This document shows, piece after piece, positions 38,080 through 50,350 of a stretch of 64,000 nt of DNA. This stretch comes from Endoconidiophora laricicola (taxonomy: Eukaryota; Ascomycota; Sordariomycetes; Microascales; Ceratocystidaceae). The position numbers and the translations under genes are program-made. Each line of letters starts with the position of its first letter. The first letter of the stretch is position 1. The stretch covers positions 1 through 64,000 of the forward strand of contig LXGT01000057.1 in NCBI GenBank assembly GCA_001640655.1. The letters run 5' to 3'. Under the pieces are notes generated by a model. The model was not told the DNA's origin. It did no database searches and saw only the letters and a program-made list of their open reading frames with translations.

Positions 38080-41000
38080 TACAAAGGGACGGGGTAAAGA
38101 ATGAAGTATCAACGGAAGGAAAGGATGCAGGTCTAGCAGTCAACAACACCAAATCATTCTGACAGTGACCACGTAAAGTAATAGTGATAAGGTCATATTT
38201 ATCTGAAGGCTACGACAAAAAAAGTCTTATCAAACAAAAGCCAAAAGAGACTAACTATATAATTTTTTATTCACTCTTGAAATCCCAGAAATACAAGGGA
38301 AAACATAACAGAGTATAACGCAAATGTGACTCTTGTGATGTCTTATCCATTTGTTGCGCATTAGCTCTACCCGCTTGAAGATGGCTTGCAGTTGTTTTAT
38401 TCCTGAATATATGGGATATATTCCATCACCAAGAGACAGTAAAACTCGTTTCTCGGAGACAAGACAGAGAACACAGATGAAGACCCTACCATAATATTAC
38501 TACGTGCTACTATTTGTTCCTTGCTTTGCAGGTAACTTGTCTTTCCCGTGCCGTGTCTGATCTGCCAGTTCCATCTGCAAGTTCCGCCTTTTATAATGTA
38601 AGTACTAGGAGAGTAACCTATATTTACATCATGTACACAGAAGAAGGGATTAGGGTCAACTTGATTAGATTGACGAGGTGTCCTTGTTAGTTGGAGCTCT
38701 CAGCTGAAGTAACAAGAAAAGAATATTGTAATCCTTCACGTGTGCGTAACCCATCCGAACAGGACTAGATGAGAGAAGAAAGACTTTGAAGATAACAGAA
38801 TAAGACAGGCATAACTGCTAACTAACGCGAAGTTGATACCTAATAGAAGAAAGATCAACATGAAATGAGGCATATTCCTTATTTGTGTCTTGTGTCTTGT
38901 CGACGACTGTACGGCCGGAGAAATAACACAGACATGGGGACAACCAGTTAAAGTTGGTCAAGCGAAAGACTGATCCGAGCCTGGCTTGCCCCTGGGACAG
39001 GCCTTGCGGAGACGAGCGAGTAGGGAGCGAAAAGAGATGCAGAAAAAGGCGATGAATGAGGAATAAGACGGAATCGTAGATGATCAGCATATAGAAAGAC
39101 AGAAAAGAAATATAGAGACTTACGTGTGCTTACAGTCCTTTGTTTATTTTTATATTCGTCTTTCAACAGAAACAGGAAAGAATATGGGAAATGAGCAGTG
39201 ATCTGTAAACGAACTACTCGTCCCGCAACGACTCGACCAGAAGCTGTATCAGGTGGCCATAGCTTCTGTAGAGCATCATCGAACTGAGTAAAAACCAAGT
39301 AGTAATGGTAGTATCCCATTTGTTACTAGTTTTATCAGCAACAAACCTTAGTAACAGCCCTGCCAAACTAAAAGCTTGGCGGCAGCTAAACTTCAGAGGC
39401 AGCGGATGGCACCCGTCTTGACTAGTCTGCATGCCTGTTTGTCAGCAGACTCAGCTTACTGAGCTAAGCTTATTGGCCAACAGTTTGACTGTTTACTTAG
39501 TACTAAGTACGTCCAGTTGATCTTGATCGACAGCGAAGCTGAGCTGTTCCCGTTACGCTCCTCAATTGGATGTATGTCTGATCTAAGAAAGGGATTTCCG
39601 TTAAAGCTTCTCGGATAGACAGCGTTGAGGGTTGCCTAGAAAGGGTTCTCAACAGAGCCTGTGGTTAGTCTACTCAATATGTTTTATTGTGCTTTTTTTC
39701 TTTTCCTTTTAGCCATACTGTACATAGTAGTAACTATTTGCATATAAGTCAGAGAAAACGCGTATAAAAAACAACAGGATGCAATATCTGGCGCCACTGA
39801 TAAATGAAAGAACTGTCACTATGTGACGAACTTGCCTTTGAATAGAAATTATATCTGACGGTGGATTCTTGGACTCTTTGTATAGTAATGGCCGGAGACA
39901 AGACTGTGCTACTGCTATTGCTAGCAGAACAGAGAGATAGAGAAGAGATTCTATGGCGACGATCTCTTTTTAGCACCAGGGCAACCCGAATAACTTGACT
40001 AGCAGGGTAGTTTTTGTCATCTTTTTTTTTGTTATCCTATATTAAGTATATCTATAGAGAAAGACTTCTGATTTGAAATCTAGTAGTTCATAGCTAGGCG
40101 AGAAGGAATCTATTGTCGGCATCCATGACTAGTCAACTAAAAGAAACTTTAAAACGGAGTGATCGTTAATAGTGAAGAGGTATCTTCAAAAAGACGAAAA
40201 GGCTCTTAGAGCCAACTTCGTTACTGTTTATGTACCTCTTGTTGATCGACATATCATCCATCAAAAAGTTAATACTAGTAGATTTAGTTGGATAGGTCTT
40301 CAAAATCAGCGGTATGACTATGTTACTAGCAAAAGTGTACGCTACTTGACATAATCTGGATCCCAACTTAGTAAACAAGACAGGAACTTGTAATATGAAT
40401 TGTACTATGTATCTTCATAGTTATAGAAACTGAAAAGGATTAGAGGTTTTTTTTTTGGGAACTGTACTGCCAAACTGTGCCCTTTCAATTCTTGACGACT
40501 GTCTCTTTTGCTGGGTATGCGGACTTCCTGCTAAGGATCTTCAGTGCTGTACAGTAGTGAAGTACCAATTTGGTGGTATCGTCGAGTATCTTAGCTGCAC
40601 GGGCGTTCCAGGCCTAAGCTGGCCTATATAGACATCTTGTTATTTAGTTGCTTATAATGAGATAAGCCAGGGTGGACCACTGTGTTGGATGGGCTAGAGA
40701 GAACCCTTTCCCGTTCCCAGACTCGCCTCCGCAAAACACCGAACCCATCAAACTTCGTAGGCCATAACTGCTCGTAATAAGAAAGCAAGGCTGATAGGAA
40801 GAAATATAGTCTGTCTCGTATGTATACGGAGACGGACGTAGAAAAAAAGAAACCATCAGCCTTGGGAGAGAGAAGGGACTAGAAGGAGATACACATACCG
40901 CGTAAAACCGACTAAGCCATCGTGAACCGCGGCTGAGACTAAATGATAGATAGAGAAGGACGATTAACTGGCCTCAGGGAATACCCTGTCTGTCAGAGCT

Positions 41001-42215
41001 ACTCATTGTAAGTAACATCCTAGTCTGCCGCTGAACTACTTTGGACTTTCTGGAGGGAAAACAATTATACAACGTTATCATGGGCAACAGATAGTAGTAA
41101 GCATATTTCTCAATTAGATTACGACAAAAGCATTAGTGGGGCCGGATAAGTAGGGTAGATGCCAATCTGCCCATCATGTCCGTGACTTTGGGACAATCTT
41201 GAGCCAATTAGTATGATTATCAAGCTCCCGAATTAGCGGTGATAACTAGAAGTTAGTAGTGAGTACCGAATATCTGCCGTCGTAGCTTAGTTCTGAGTTT
41301 TTCCAGAGCACGGACGGTAGCTCTTTTTTGTCCTTATCTTCTCGCGCTACCTCTTTATTTTATTTTGTGCTTGTCAATCGGTACAATGGAAAGAATGCTA
41401 ATTGCTAATCAAGTACCTAATGCAATGTAGTATGTACTAGAAAGCCCTGTCACAACCTGGGATTAGATTACTCATTTCGTGAAAAAAAGAGCTCTTTTCT
41501 ACTGTCCAGAAGTCTAGTCTATTGGATAGCGAAACGGGGTCGAAGATTATGTTCTGCTGTTCATGCAGACTTAGACATGAGAGTGAAGGGTGAGAAGACT
41601 TGAAGGAATAGATAAGTTCGGCTATGTCGTGATATCATAGTAGTACTATATACTATCAGTGACGAACAAATGTAGCATAGTAGCATGACTTGCTTATTGG
41701 CTTTTTAAGAATGGACTAGTTTCGTCATAGTTCACTTTAATTGAGTAAAGAATAAGGAATACATCGCTTACCTTCAAATACCTAATTGGCCCCCAATGGG
41801 TTGAAACCTATCCATATCATATGTCAGACGGACAAAGAAGATGAGAATATGCTTGTGCTTCATCTTGGCAACTGCCTAAAAATGATGAGTCTACCGACGT
41901 TGAGTTTAAACTCGAGGCCGAGTCATTTTAGATAGTGTAAAAGTAGCAACTGCTCTTTTCAAAATCAGATCAAATTTAACAACCGACTACGTACTGATAG
42001 TATATTCCCCTCTACGGAGTTTTCCGTAGATAAGTAGTGACATTACAAGGTGCCCAGGAACAAGCTGTTGACGTTGCTTTGTTGCAACTTCTTGGGCAAC
42101 ACATAGAGTCTCTAGGTAGTAATGCATTGCTTCCTTTCGCATTAATGCAATATCTTGGTTAGGACCATCAAAAGACCTTATACAATAAGATCCTGTAGAA
42201 TTTACTTCGGGCTTC

Positions 42216-42242
42216 TTTTTTTTCTTTTTCTTTTTCTTTTTC
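42216..42242. repeat. T-rich CTTTTT repeat
   Basis: A pyrimidine run made of T blocks separated by single C, about three perfect TTTTTC units with an imperfect start. On the other strand it reads as poly-Lys codons, which explains a short spurious Lys-rich frame there. Confidence 0.85.
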
Positions 42243-44006
42243 ATTTATATGTTTTATTGCTTATGGATCGTCGAGATAACAACGAATGGATTTGCTGGCG
42301 ATATCTTCGATTCCTATATCAGGATTAGGAAACAGATATAGTAGCACTTCGCTGTTTCGTGTTATATTCTTCTCGCCCTTATTTTCAATTGTAGATATCG
42401 AACCTCCTTTTCACTTCTAAGTTTCGGGATTTCATTCTTTTTGCTCAAGAAAATTGCCGTATAGTATCTGAGATACAGGGGGAGGTTTGATAATGTCTGT
42501 TACAATTGAGTAACCGGTTGTCTCTGACCAGGATATCTCCCTTCTGTGCCTTAAAGTTAGTTTATCGTATTTACAGAGCTTTTTATCTATTTGTTCTTCT
42601 TGATGTTAGTATATAAACAAGGTCTGCTACGACAAAACGGATGTCGATCTCTCAAGTAGCTTAGTGGATTTATATGCTTTGTTAGCATCCTTATTTGGAG
42701 AGAGCCTCCCTCTTCTCCCTTCTTATTGTATATTTTTGTCTTGTTCGTTTTCTTACCCCGGTCATTTTGTACCTTGTTTATGGCGCTCCTTGCTTGAATC
42801 TTGTTATCTTCGCATTAGTTTTCTCGTACCCTCCTAAGACCCGGGCCAGCGATCAAGATACAATCCTATGCCGCCAAAGCATTACACTGACTTTCGATTG
42901 CACTATAAGACGTTAGATGCTACCTAAGCTTATGCTGCGCAAACGTATATATGTTTCTTTTACTTTCTACATGCTCAAAGCTATGGATAGTTAGAGGAGC
43001 CTTATAAGAAGACTTTTGAAGTTTTGTCTAGTAACCATCTTGGCGTCGTTTGCTTGCGTAGAAAAGTAGATGTAAACACATAGAGAATCGGTTGGTAGAT
43101 CCATAATTTTCCCGCTCGATGCTGTCACTTTCTGATTATTTTTGGTGTTAACGAGCCTTTTGACGAGGGTTTAATTCCTGGCTAACAACAGCAAGCCCTA
43201 GAACTTGAGAGCCTGGCTTTAGCTTGGTTCTAAGGACTGTCGAGTCCAGAGCAGCGGTGTTTGCAGGCCCATCGACCTGTCTTGTTCATTTTAGATGCCG
43301 TCTTTCTTTTGAGCTCATTGCTAGGTATTTTTCTTTCTCCTATATATCACCAAGACTTGTCCCTTTACCCATTGCCTCTCCCACCGTCCGCTATTGTTCC
43401 TGACCTGTTCTTGTCCTGGCCCCGAGAGTCTCTTTCTCACCCGTCTCTCTGTTCGCCTTATTTCATCCTGGTTAGCTGCTCCTGTACCGTAACTGGGCCA
43501 TTCGCTTTCTATTCTTTATTAATATCTCACTGTCTCCAAGCGTGTGTCCTCTGGAACCGATTTGCCTCTCTTTTCAATTTTATATTTTTGTCAAAGACAT
43601 TTCATACAAGCTGCCTTCAGAGATCCCGGTCACAGCCTAACTAAAGCTGTATAATAAAAAGGAAACTATCCAACGAGAGTAGAACTCTAGCCTTATTTCT
43701 TCCATCTACCGAATCCGCTAGGCTACGAACAGAAATCGGTCAAAGAGCTTTCACAATTCCGTTACTAGCTTATATCTATTTGGCTGGTATACACGCGAAG
43801 TTGTCAAACGAGCTTCTTTTATTTGCCTATCCTGTGGCAATATCCGTTTGCTAAGAGCCTGAGCTTTCCTGCTACCACTCTAGCGGCGGGTCATCGATAA
43901 TTTATTAGAGCCGATTCTTCCCTAAATAAGAGCGCTGCTTGTTCTATCTTACGCCTCATCTCTTGCATCACAAGAGGAAATACAAAGTCCCTCCTAGATA
44001 TACACC

Positions 44007-44807
44007 ATGTCTATCTACTTATCACCAGCACAGCTACAGCGCATTCACATCTGGCGCAATGAAGTCCACAAGAGCAGTCCGTCCGTGCTTACCGGCCAGA
44101 TCCTGACGCCACCGCCCCCCCCGGGTAGCTCAGCATCGTCCTTTACGTCTCTGGCGCCGAACGGCAACTTTCACAACAGTGGCAGCAGCACGTACAACGG
44201 CCAACTATCGCCAACCAGTGCCTCGTCGCCGGGCCTGTTCCACACTATCAGCGTCGCTCTGCAACCGGCACCTCCACTAGATATGCACGCCTTGATCGAG
44301 CTGCCGCGCCGAAACTCGCGCTGGCGCCGCTGGCTCAACCTGCCGCCCAAGCCGCAACATACGAACATGTACACTAACGCAGCGCCAGCCCTGCCCGTGC
44401 CGCTCAACACACCCATGGACCAGTATCCCGACCTGGCGCCGCCCAGCGAAGCCTCCGATGCTGCGCCCAGCATAAATGCGCCATCAGCTACATGCTCGCG
44501 GCCCGACTCGCATGGACACGACGGCGAGAACGACACTGCTGGTGCTAGTAGTACACGCAAGCGGGTGCCCGTGGACACGGACGATACTGAGGACGACTCG
44601 TACACAGACTCGAGTATCGGCGTTCGCCGGGTCAAGGGCTCGTACATGATCGAGGAGAAGCAGGCGCGGCTGCACAATGCCCAGAGCCTGCTATTCAAGA
44701 CACATCGCTTGGTGGAAGCTCGCAAGGTCTCGGCGGCGCAATCTCATGCAGAATCCGAGCCGTTGTTAGCTGGGCGTCAGTCGCAAATGGAGCCGGTGGC
44801 TGCCTAG
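44007..44807 (+). CDS. unknown protein, Pro/Ser-rich with basic C-terminal segment
   Basis: A single exon of 266 residues starting MSIYLSPAQLQRIHIW. The coding stretch is strikingly GC-rich compared with the AT-rich DNA on both sides, and the codon choice is regular, so it is very likely a real gene. An N-terminal amphipathic-looking segment precedes a PPPPP run (~residues 36-40). Then comes a Ser/Gly/Pro-rich region with a small basic block, PRRNSRWRRW (~105-114), and an acidic Thr/Asp stretch (DTDDTEDDSYTDSS). It ends in a charged, probably helical segment rich in Gln, Ala and His. There is no signal peptide, membrane helix or catalytic motif. I do not recognise the family. It converges on the 14-3-3 gene, with 1.7 kb between them. 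Confidence 0.75.
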   Translation: MSIYLSPAQLQRIHIWRNEVHKSSPSVLTGQILTPPPPPGSSASSFTSLAPNGNFHNSGSSTYNGQLSPTSASSPGLFHTISVALQPAPPLDMHALIELPRRNSRWRRWLNLPPKPQHTNMYTNAAPALPVPLNTPMDQYPDLAPPSEASDAAPSINAPSATCSRPDSHGHDGENDTAGASSTRKRVPVDTDDTEDDSYTDSSIGVRRVKGSYMIEEKQARLHNAQSLLFKTHRLVEARKVSAAQSHAESEPLLAGRQSQMEPVAA

Positions 44808-46531
44808 GGTGGTGACTTTGACTTTGGCGGAAGCATCGTGTTGCTCTTGATCCAAGGCTGCTGTAACTACTACTAGTATCGGTACTAACGCTCTTGGTCA
44901 TATGGGGCACTCGCCGTCTCTGGATATCTCTTCTATGATTCTATCCTCTGTATAATATATCTCTGCAGATTCTCGATCATATTCACGGCTTCGTCCTGCA
45001 ATTCCTTTCTCCAATCAGGCGTCCGCGATACTTGCACGTCTGACACTATCTTTACTCATTTGTCTTTCGATCTCTTAGGTACATTCTCTCCCAATGTCAT
45101 ACTTACGAGAGCTCTCTTCATATCCTCTCTATGTTTCCTGTCTCTTGTTTGTTCATTTATCTTGTTTTCTATGGACTACGGCTGTAGCACGGCGTTGGCG
45201 TTTTCGAGTTCCATACCGCAATGCATTTTATCATTCCTATCTCTCATCGCTTCACTCTCTCTATACCTACTTTCCTTTGATCTCACAATTATTTTGGACT
45301 CTTCTTTAACTTTTCATCTTTATCTACTCATTTACCAACTCTGGGTCGGCTGCATAACCCCGTGTGTTATTTTCGCATCACAATATTCTTCTAGTGGCCT
45401 GTTCTGCCGCTCTTTTGTGCTTATATTTTTGGGAACATGTTATCTAGATACGAAAGCGGATTTCTTTTTTATTATTTGTTTATACCATTTTACATTCTCT
45501 ACTTTTAACTCTTTATTACCAACCTCTTTAATTCTCCTTTATCATTCAGATAAACTGAAAGCAGGAGAAGATCCCATCAGCTCAAGGCTAGCTTCTTATA
45601 TCTATTTTTTCAATTCTTGTGTATATGTGTTAAATTTCATTGAAATATATCCTTGGTTATGCAAATAAGTCAAGAACTCGGTTGGTTCTCCTGCTGTTTC
45701 TTGTTCCCAGAATATATAAAACTCCAAAGAATTTGTAGCTCCAACACTGGCGGTAATCATAATGAGAATGCCTGTATTTTTTGATTATATATACGGTTAA
45801 TCCTTTTTTAACTTGTTATGCCATTACTACTTATATTCCACCACATTATCAAAATACACCTTTTAATTTGAGAGCTACTTTCTCTTGTGATTTATATGAT
45901 ATACCGGAGGGGCCATTACAATACGGGTGTTGGTCTTCACGTCATACTTTTTGATTAGTAGTTGAAACCCATTTTCCGTATATTAAGTAATAGTTCTGAA
46001 TATGCCACGGCTTCTGACACTTGCCAAGAATATGCGTGCAGTATATCGTTCATTTAGCAAAACTGATATAGTGGGTGATAACTACTACAAGAAACAAAAT
46101 ATAACGGAGACGCAAAGGAAGGGCAAACACTAGGAAATAAAAACTCCTCCTACGTGTGAGGGATGATATGAACAACATTCCCCCTTGATATACCTGAGCT
46201 AGGCTTGGACATACAGCCTCTAGTACCTACGACTACTTCTATTAGTGTACCGTGGTAAAAACAATCTTCTTCCTATATGTTCTCATGGCAAGTCATCTAA
46301 ATAATTTAAAAAAATGGACAACGTAAAAAAAAGGCAGACAACAAAAATAGACATGGAAGGGATGATAAGAGTATTTAGTTTAGAAGGTGATTTAATTTGA
46401 TCTGTTTGTATTTGGTGATGCGGGGGATTTGGTGTCGTGAATAGACAGCTTGACTGCTTCAGGTAAGCTGTCAATGGGGAATAATGGTGTCAATAATACG
46501 GGAGAAAAGGAAAACGAATTTAACTGTCTGC
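44808..46531. other. convergent spacer, 1.7 kb, T-rich
   Basis: The region between the stop codons of two convergent genes. It is strongly T-rich on the + strand, creating a 202-codon hydrophobic frame at 45060-45668 that begins with TTG and has no recognisable protein features. I read it as untranslated or spacer DNA. Confidence 0.5.
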
Positions 46532-48953
46532 TTAAGAAGCAGCAGCAGGAGCAGTCTCCTCCTTGGGCTCCTCCTTGGGCTCAGTGGCCTCGGCAACCTC
46601 CTCAGCAGGCTTGTCAGTGACACCCTCAGCACCATCAGAAGAGGTCCACAGGGTCAGATTGTCACGCAGCAGCTGCATGATTAGAGTGCTATCACGGTAA
46701 GACTCCTCGGACAAGGAATCTAACTCAGCAATAGCATCATCAAAAGCCTGCTTAGCCAAATGGCAGGCACGGTCAGGGGAGTTGAGGATCTCGTAGTAGA
46801 AAACCGAGAAGTTTAGGGCAAGTCCCAGGCGGATAGGGTGAGTGGGGGTCAGCTCAGTCTGGGCGACATCGGTGGCACTCTGCAATAAGAAGAGTAATAA
46901 TAGTCAGATATTTGTTTGCAAGTAGAAAAAACTTTTGAATATTGGTAGTATTGAACTCACCTTGTAGGCCTCATGGGCAGCAGTGGCAGCGCCCTTGCGC
47001 TTATCGCCAGAAGCGAACTCGGCCAGGTAGCGGTGGTAGTCACCCTTCCTATGTTAAGAAAAAGGGCACGTGTTAGTTACTATGAAATACGACCTCCGGC
47101 AAAGGATTTGTGAAACAGCAAAAAAGAGAAGAAAAAATTCCAATAATGGACCAAAGTATTGTATAGTATCAACTAAAAACCCTGTGACAGTTAAACTGAA
47201 ATTTAGAGTGCAATACTTTGAGGCTCTACATCAAATGCGTCCTGATGTAGCTAATCTGGGCTGTTCGGCAGCTAAGATTTCGACCAATCATGACGGCTTG
47301 CACTTGCAGACCTGCAGAAGCGGATAAGAAACAGACGTAATAGTGATATGTCTATCTGCTAAAATATGTATGATGAGGTGAGGGGGCGGGGTTATTGCAT
47401 ATGTAGAATGTTTTTTTTGGCAATTCTTAAACGCGCACTGAGTGCTGAGCAATACGGCTCTAATGTAGTTCGGATATCCCATCATAGACAAATACAGTTT
47501 TGTCTAGTCTAAGTTTGAGAACTAACCGAAAAAGCCTTATCGCAAATGTCTTTGGGGAGCAGATTACAGATTGCAATTAAGGGAAGTGTCACTTACATCT
47601 TGTGGTAGAAGACCTTGGACTCGCCAGTAGCAGCGTTGGCAATCAGGAACTCGTCAAGCACAACTAGAACATCCTGGCAGACCTGCTCAAGCTCCAGCTC
47701 GATCTTGGAGCGGTAGTCGCGGATGACGTTGACGTGCTTGTCAGAACCCTTTGACTCCTCCTTCTGCTCGATGGAGGAGATGATGCGCCAGCTAGCACGG
47801 CGGGTACCGACGACGTTCTTGTAGGCGACGCTCAGCAAGTTGCGCTCGTCAACAGAGAGCTCACCGCCCAGCTTGGCAACCTCCTTCATGTAGGTGACCA
47901 TCTCATCGTAGCGCTCAGCCTGCTCGCACAGACGGGCCAGGAAAGTCTTGCTATGTGTGGGTTAGCATCGGAGCATATTGCGATTGTACTTGGATTGTCG
48001 TGCTAAATCAATTCGGAGTACAGGATTATGGACATCGAATTTGTCGTCGATACCGATTCGGGTGCTAGATATTCTCCATCGTCTGATCGTGCGAACATGA
48101 TGGTCGTCGAGATTAATGGTGCTCACCAGTCTCACACTCTTAGCTGAGTTGGAAAAAAGGCGGGGAAAAGGAGGCGTTGGCCCAACAGCTTAGCAACCAT
48201 CGCGACAACCATTGTGGCTACGATTCGAAGTACAATTGAAGGGGTGGGGAAGAAAAAAAAAAAAGGGGGTAAGCTCCGTATCGGTATCGAACAACAAGAT
48301 CGAAGCGGTAATCGAGTAGTGAATAATAGTGCTCACAAGAAGCCTGTTCTCGAGATTAGGAGGTGTAGTGGTAGACAAACCTTTCACGCTGTAGATGACA
48401 AAATGTTAGCAACCCGTAGCTGTTGGCAGTTAAGCATACAAAACGTGGTAGTAGGCAAGGGGTATGAGGGGCAAATGTAGCAGAGACAGCAACATCACAA
48501 GATTAGCGGCCTCAGCGATAAGGATGAATCGGGGACAGGCTGCGCTTATGGACACGGTGAAGATGAAGCAACGAGACGACCAGTGATGGATAATTGATGG
48601 TCATTGGCATATGCGCATGCAGGAGAGGGCAACAGCATAATGCGATGCACACCTCTAATGGCCATTAAATTGGCGAAGCGGGACAAAGCAGTACAAATAG
48701 ATCCAAGGTATTCGGGCCATCATCTATCAGTAACAGTCAAGTCGATAGACAATATAGCTTCATCATCAACACAGAATCCATCTATCTCGTCGGCTGCATG
48801 CTCTAAACTGTGTGCAGCACACAAAACATCAAAGATACGAGGCAGCGAGTGCTAGCAAGTAAAGGCGCGTGCAAGAAAAAGGTGAATGGGTAGAGCAACG
48901 GTGATGACAGCAGAGGGCAGAACAACGACATGATCACGTACCTCGGTAGCCAT
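46532..48953 (-). CDS. BMH1: 14-3-3 protein
   Basis: Five coding exons on the minus strand (48953-48942, 48388-48381, 47950-47597, 47048-46961, 46879-46532) encode 269 residues, the normal family length. The introns are 553, 430, 548 and 81 bp. Exon 1 encodes only MATE. Exon 2 is an 8-nt microexon (CGTGAAAG) that restores phase and supplies R-E-S, giving MATE-RES-KTFLARLCEQAERYDEM. 14-3-3 proteins are cytosolic dimers that bind phospho-Ser/Thr motifs and regulate growth, stress and cell-cycle signalling. Family signatures are intact, including VAYKNVVGTRRASWR (with phosphopeptide-binding Lys and Arg), SKVFYHKMKGDYHRYLAEF and LTLWTSSDG. The C-terminal tail is acidic, with EPKEEPKEE repeats, and variable as usual. 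The first three introns are unusually long for this window, which often marks highly expressed fungal genes. The gene symbol is by family; a single gene could equally be named BMH2 or artA. Confidence 0.97.
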
Positions 48954-50324
48954 TGTGAATATATGTGAAGAATGTAGTAGGTAGTAGTAGTTTCAAGGGT
49001 CAGTAGTGGATGAGAGTAGGAGAGAGTCGAATGAAGTCGGAAGCAAAGGGGAAAAAGAAGAAAAGGAAGAAGAAAGCCTGGCCTTGGAAAGTGGATGGAG
49101 AAGAAAAGCAGGCAGGCAAACAGGCTTGGCTGGTCGGCTGGCTGGCTGGCAGGTTGGGTTTGGGTTTGTAGGCAGACGGCTGCGTTTTGGTCTGGTGTGG
49201 TTTTGGGTCAGGATTGCTTAGAAGTTGCTGCGTTGGGTGGAGAGGGCAGAACGAGAGAAGAGCGAGAACATGAAGAGGAGGGGGAAGGAGCGGGAAAAGA
49301 GGGACAGAAAGAGGCCGCGCCAGAGCAGCCGCCAAAGCCAAAGCCAGCCAAAGAAAGCCAAAGCAGAGGCAGCGAAGCCAAAGGAATGTAGAGGAAAGGG
49401 ACCTGCTTTGTCGCGGGGAGAAAAGCCCCCCTCCAGAACCCAAGAAAAGGGGCGGCGTTGAGAGTTCCGTCGCAACAGCAGCCGCAACGCTTAGAAAGGA
49501 AGCTCTCCAGGCCAACCAACAGCCTAACTTATGTCTGACTAACGCTGCCATCGCAGTAACAGTAAACACAGCTTCTGAATCTTTGCATTCTTGAGCCTCA
49601 TATATACTGCCTAGCATCTAGAGCTGTTGTTAAAGATGTGGTCGATGTGCAACTGTAGCTGCTGAGAAAGCATAGTGCATGATGCTAACAGTATGTGTTA
49701 GCGGGCCTCTGCCACTGTAGCTCTCTGTTTTTGTCATCCTAAGAAGCCCATAGATAGGTCTATAGTGCAACATTATGAGAACTGAAGCTGCATTGTTTTG
49801 TTTACCTTGTCAAATAAGTAGCCTTTATTTGGTCATATCAAGGCTTTTGTATTTGCCTCTAATAGAATGATTCACTACAGCGCCAGTAAGCCAATTAGCT
49901 CCGTCTAATGACAGGACAATCTTGCCTTCATATTACCGGGAAACTTTTCGGATATGTGAATCTGACAACAAAAGGATGCCGCTATTGCACCTCATCAAGC
50001 GATGGCCCAATCAATCAACACCTGTTCTAGCGGTAAACGAACCTGCTATCTAAATCCCCTCGTCGCCCCATCGTCGCCCCTCCCGCCTCCCCGTCGTGGT
50101 CCTCCGGTCAGTTACCTCAGCTTCTCGATAGTCCCAGAGACCAATATCAGGCTCATACATTGCTTTTTTATTTTTTTCATGACTAGCGCGGCGTCGAGCC
50201 TGAACTGCCGCAAATTATTGTTTGGGTACCAAGTACCAGTTACCTAGTTACCTACAAGTTTGACTATGCACCCACAACCCAATTTTCCGAAGGATGGCCT
50301 GTATGGAGTACATACAAATATGAA

Positions 50325-50350
50325 TAGTAGTAGTAGTAGTAGTAGTAGTA
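50325..50350. repeat. TAG triplet microsatellite
   Basis: Eight perfect TAG units plus two bases, in gene-free DNA. Confidence 0.95.

Larger units (their letters stand above)
35654..44006. other. gene desert, 8.35 kb
   Basis: The longest gene-free stretch in the window. Every open frame is short, and none has a recognisable domain, good codon use or convincing splice partners. The first few hundred bases are the 3' flank of the phosphatase gene, and the last ~700 bases, which are pyrimidine-rich from about 43260, are probably the promoter and leader of the gene at 44007. One poly-G tract (38069) and one T-rich repeat (42216) are listed separately. No tRNA, snRNA or transposon coding remnant was recognised by eye. 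Confidence 0.5.

Noticed and set aside
45060..45668. 202-codon hydrophobic frame on the + strand
   Set aside because: It begins with TTG, lies in strongly T-rich DNA downstream of the 44007 gene, and consists of Phe/Leu/Ser runs expected from T-rich composition. No domain or splice partner supports it.
49000..49617. 205-codon Leu/Pro/Ser-rich frame on the minus strand upstream of the 14-3-3 start
   Set aside because: Its composition follows the pyrimidine-rich upstream region of the 14-3-3 gene. No recognisable features.
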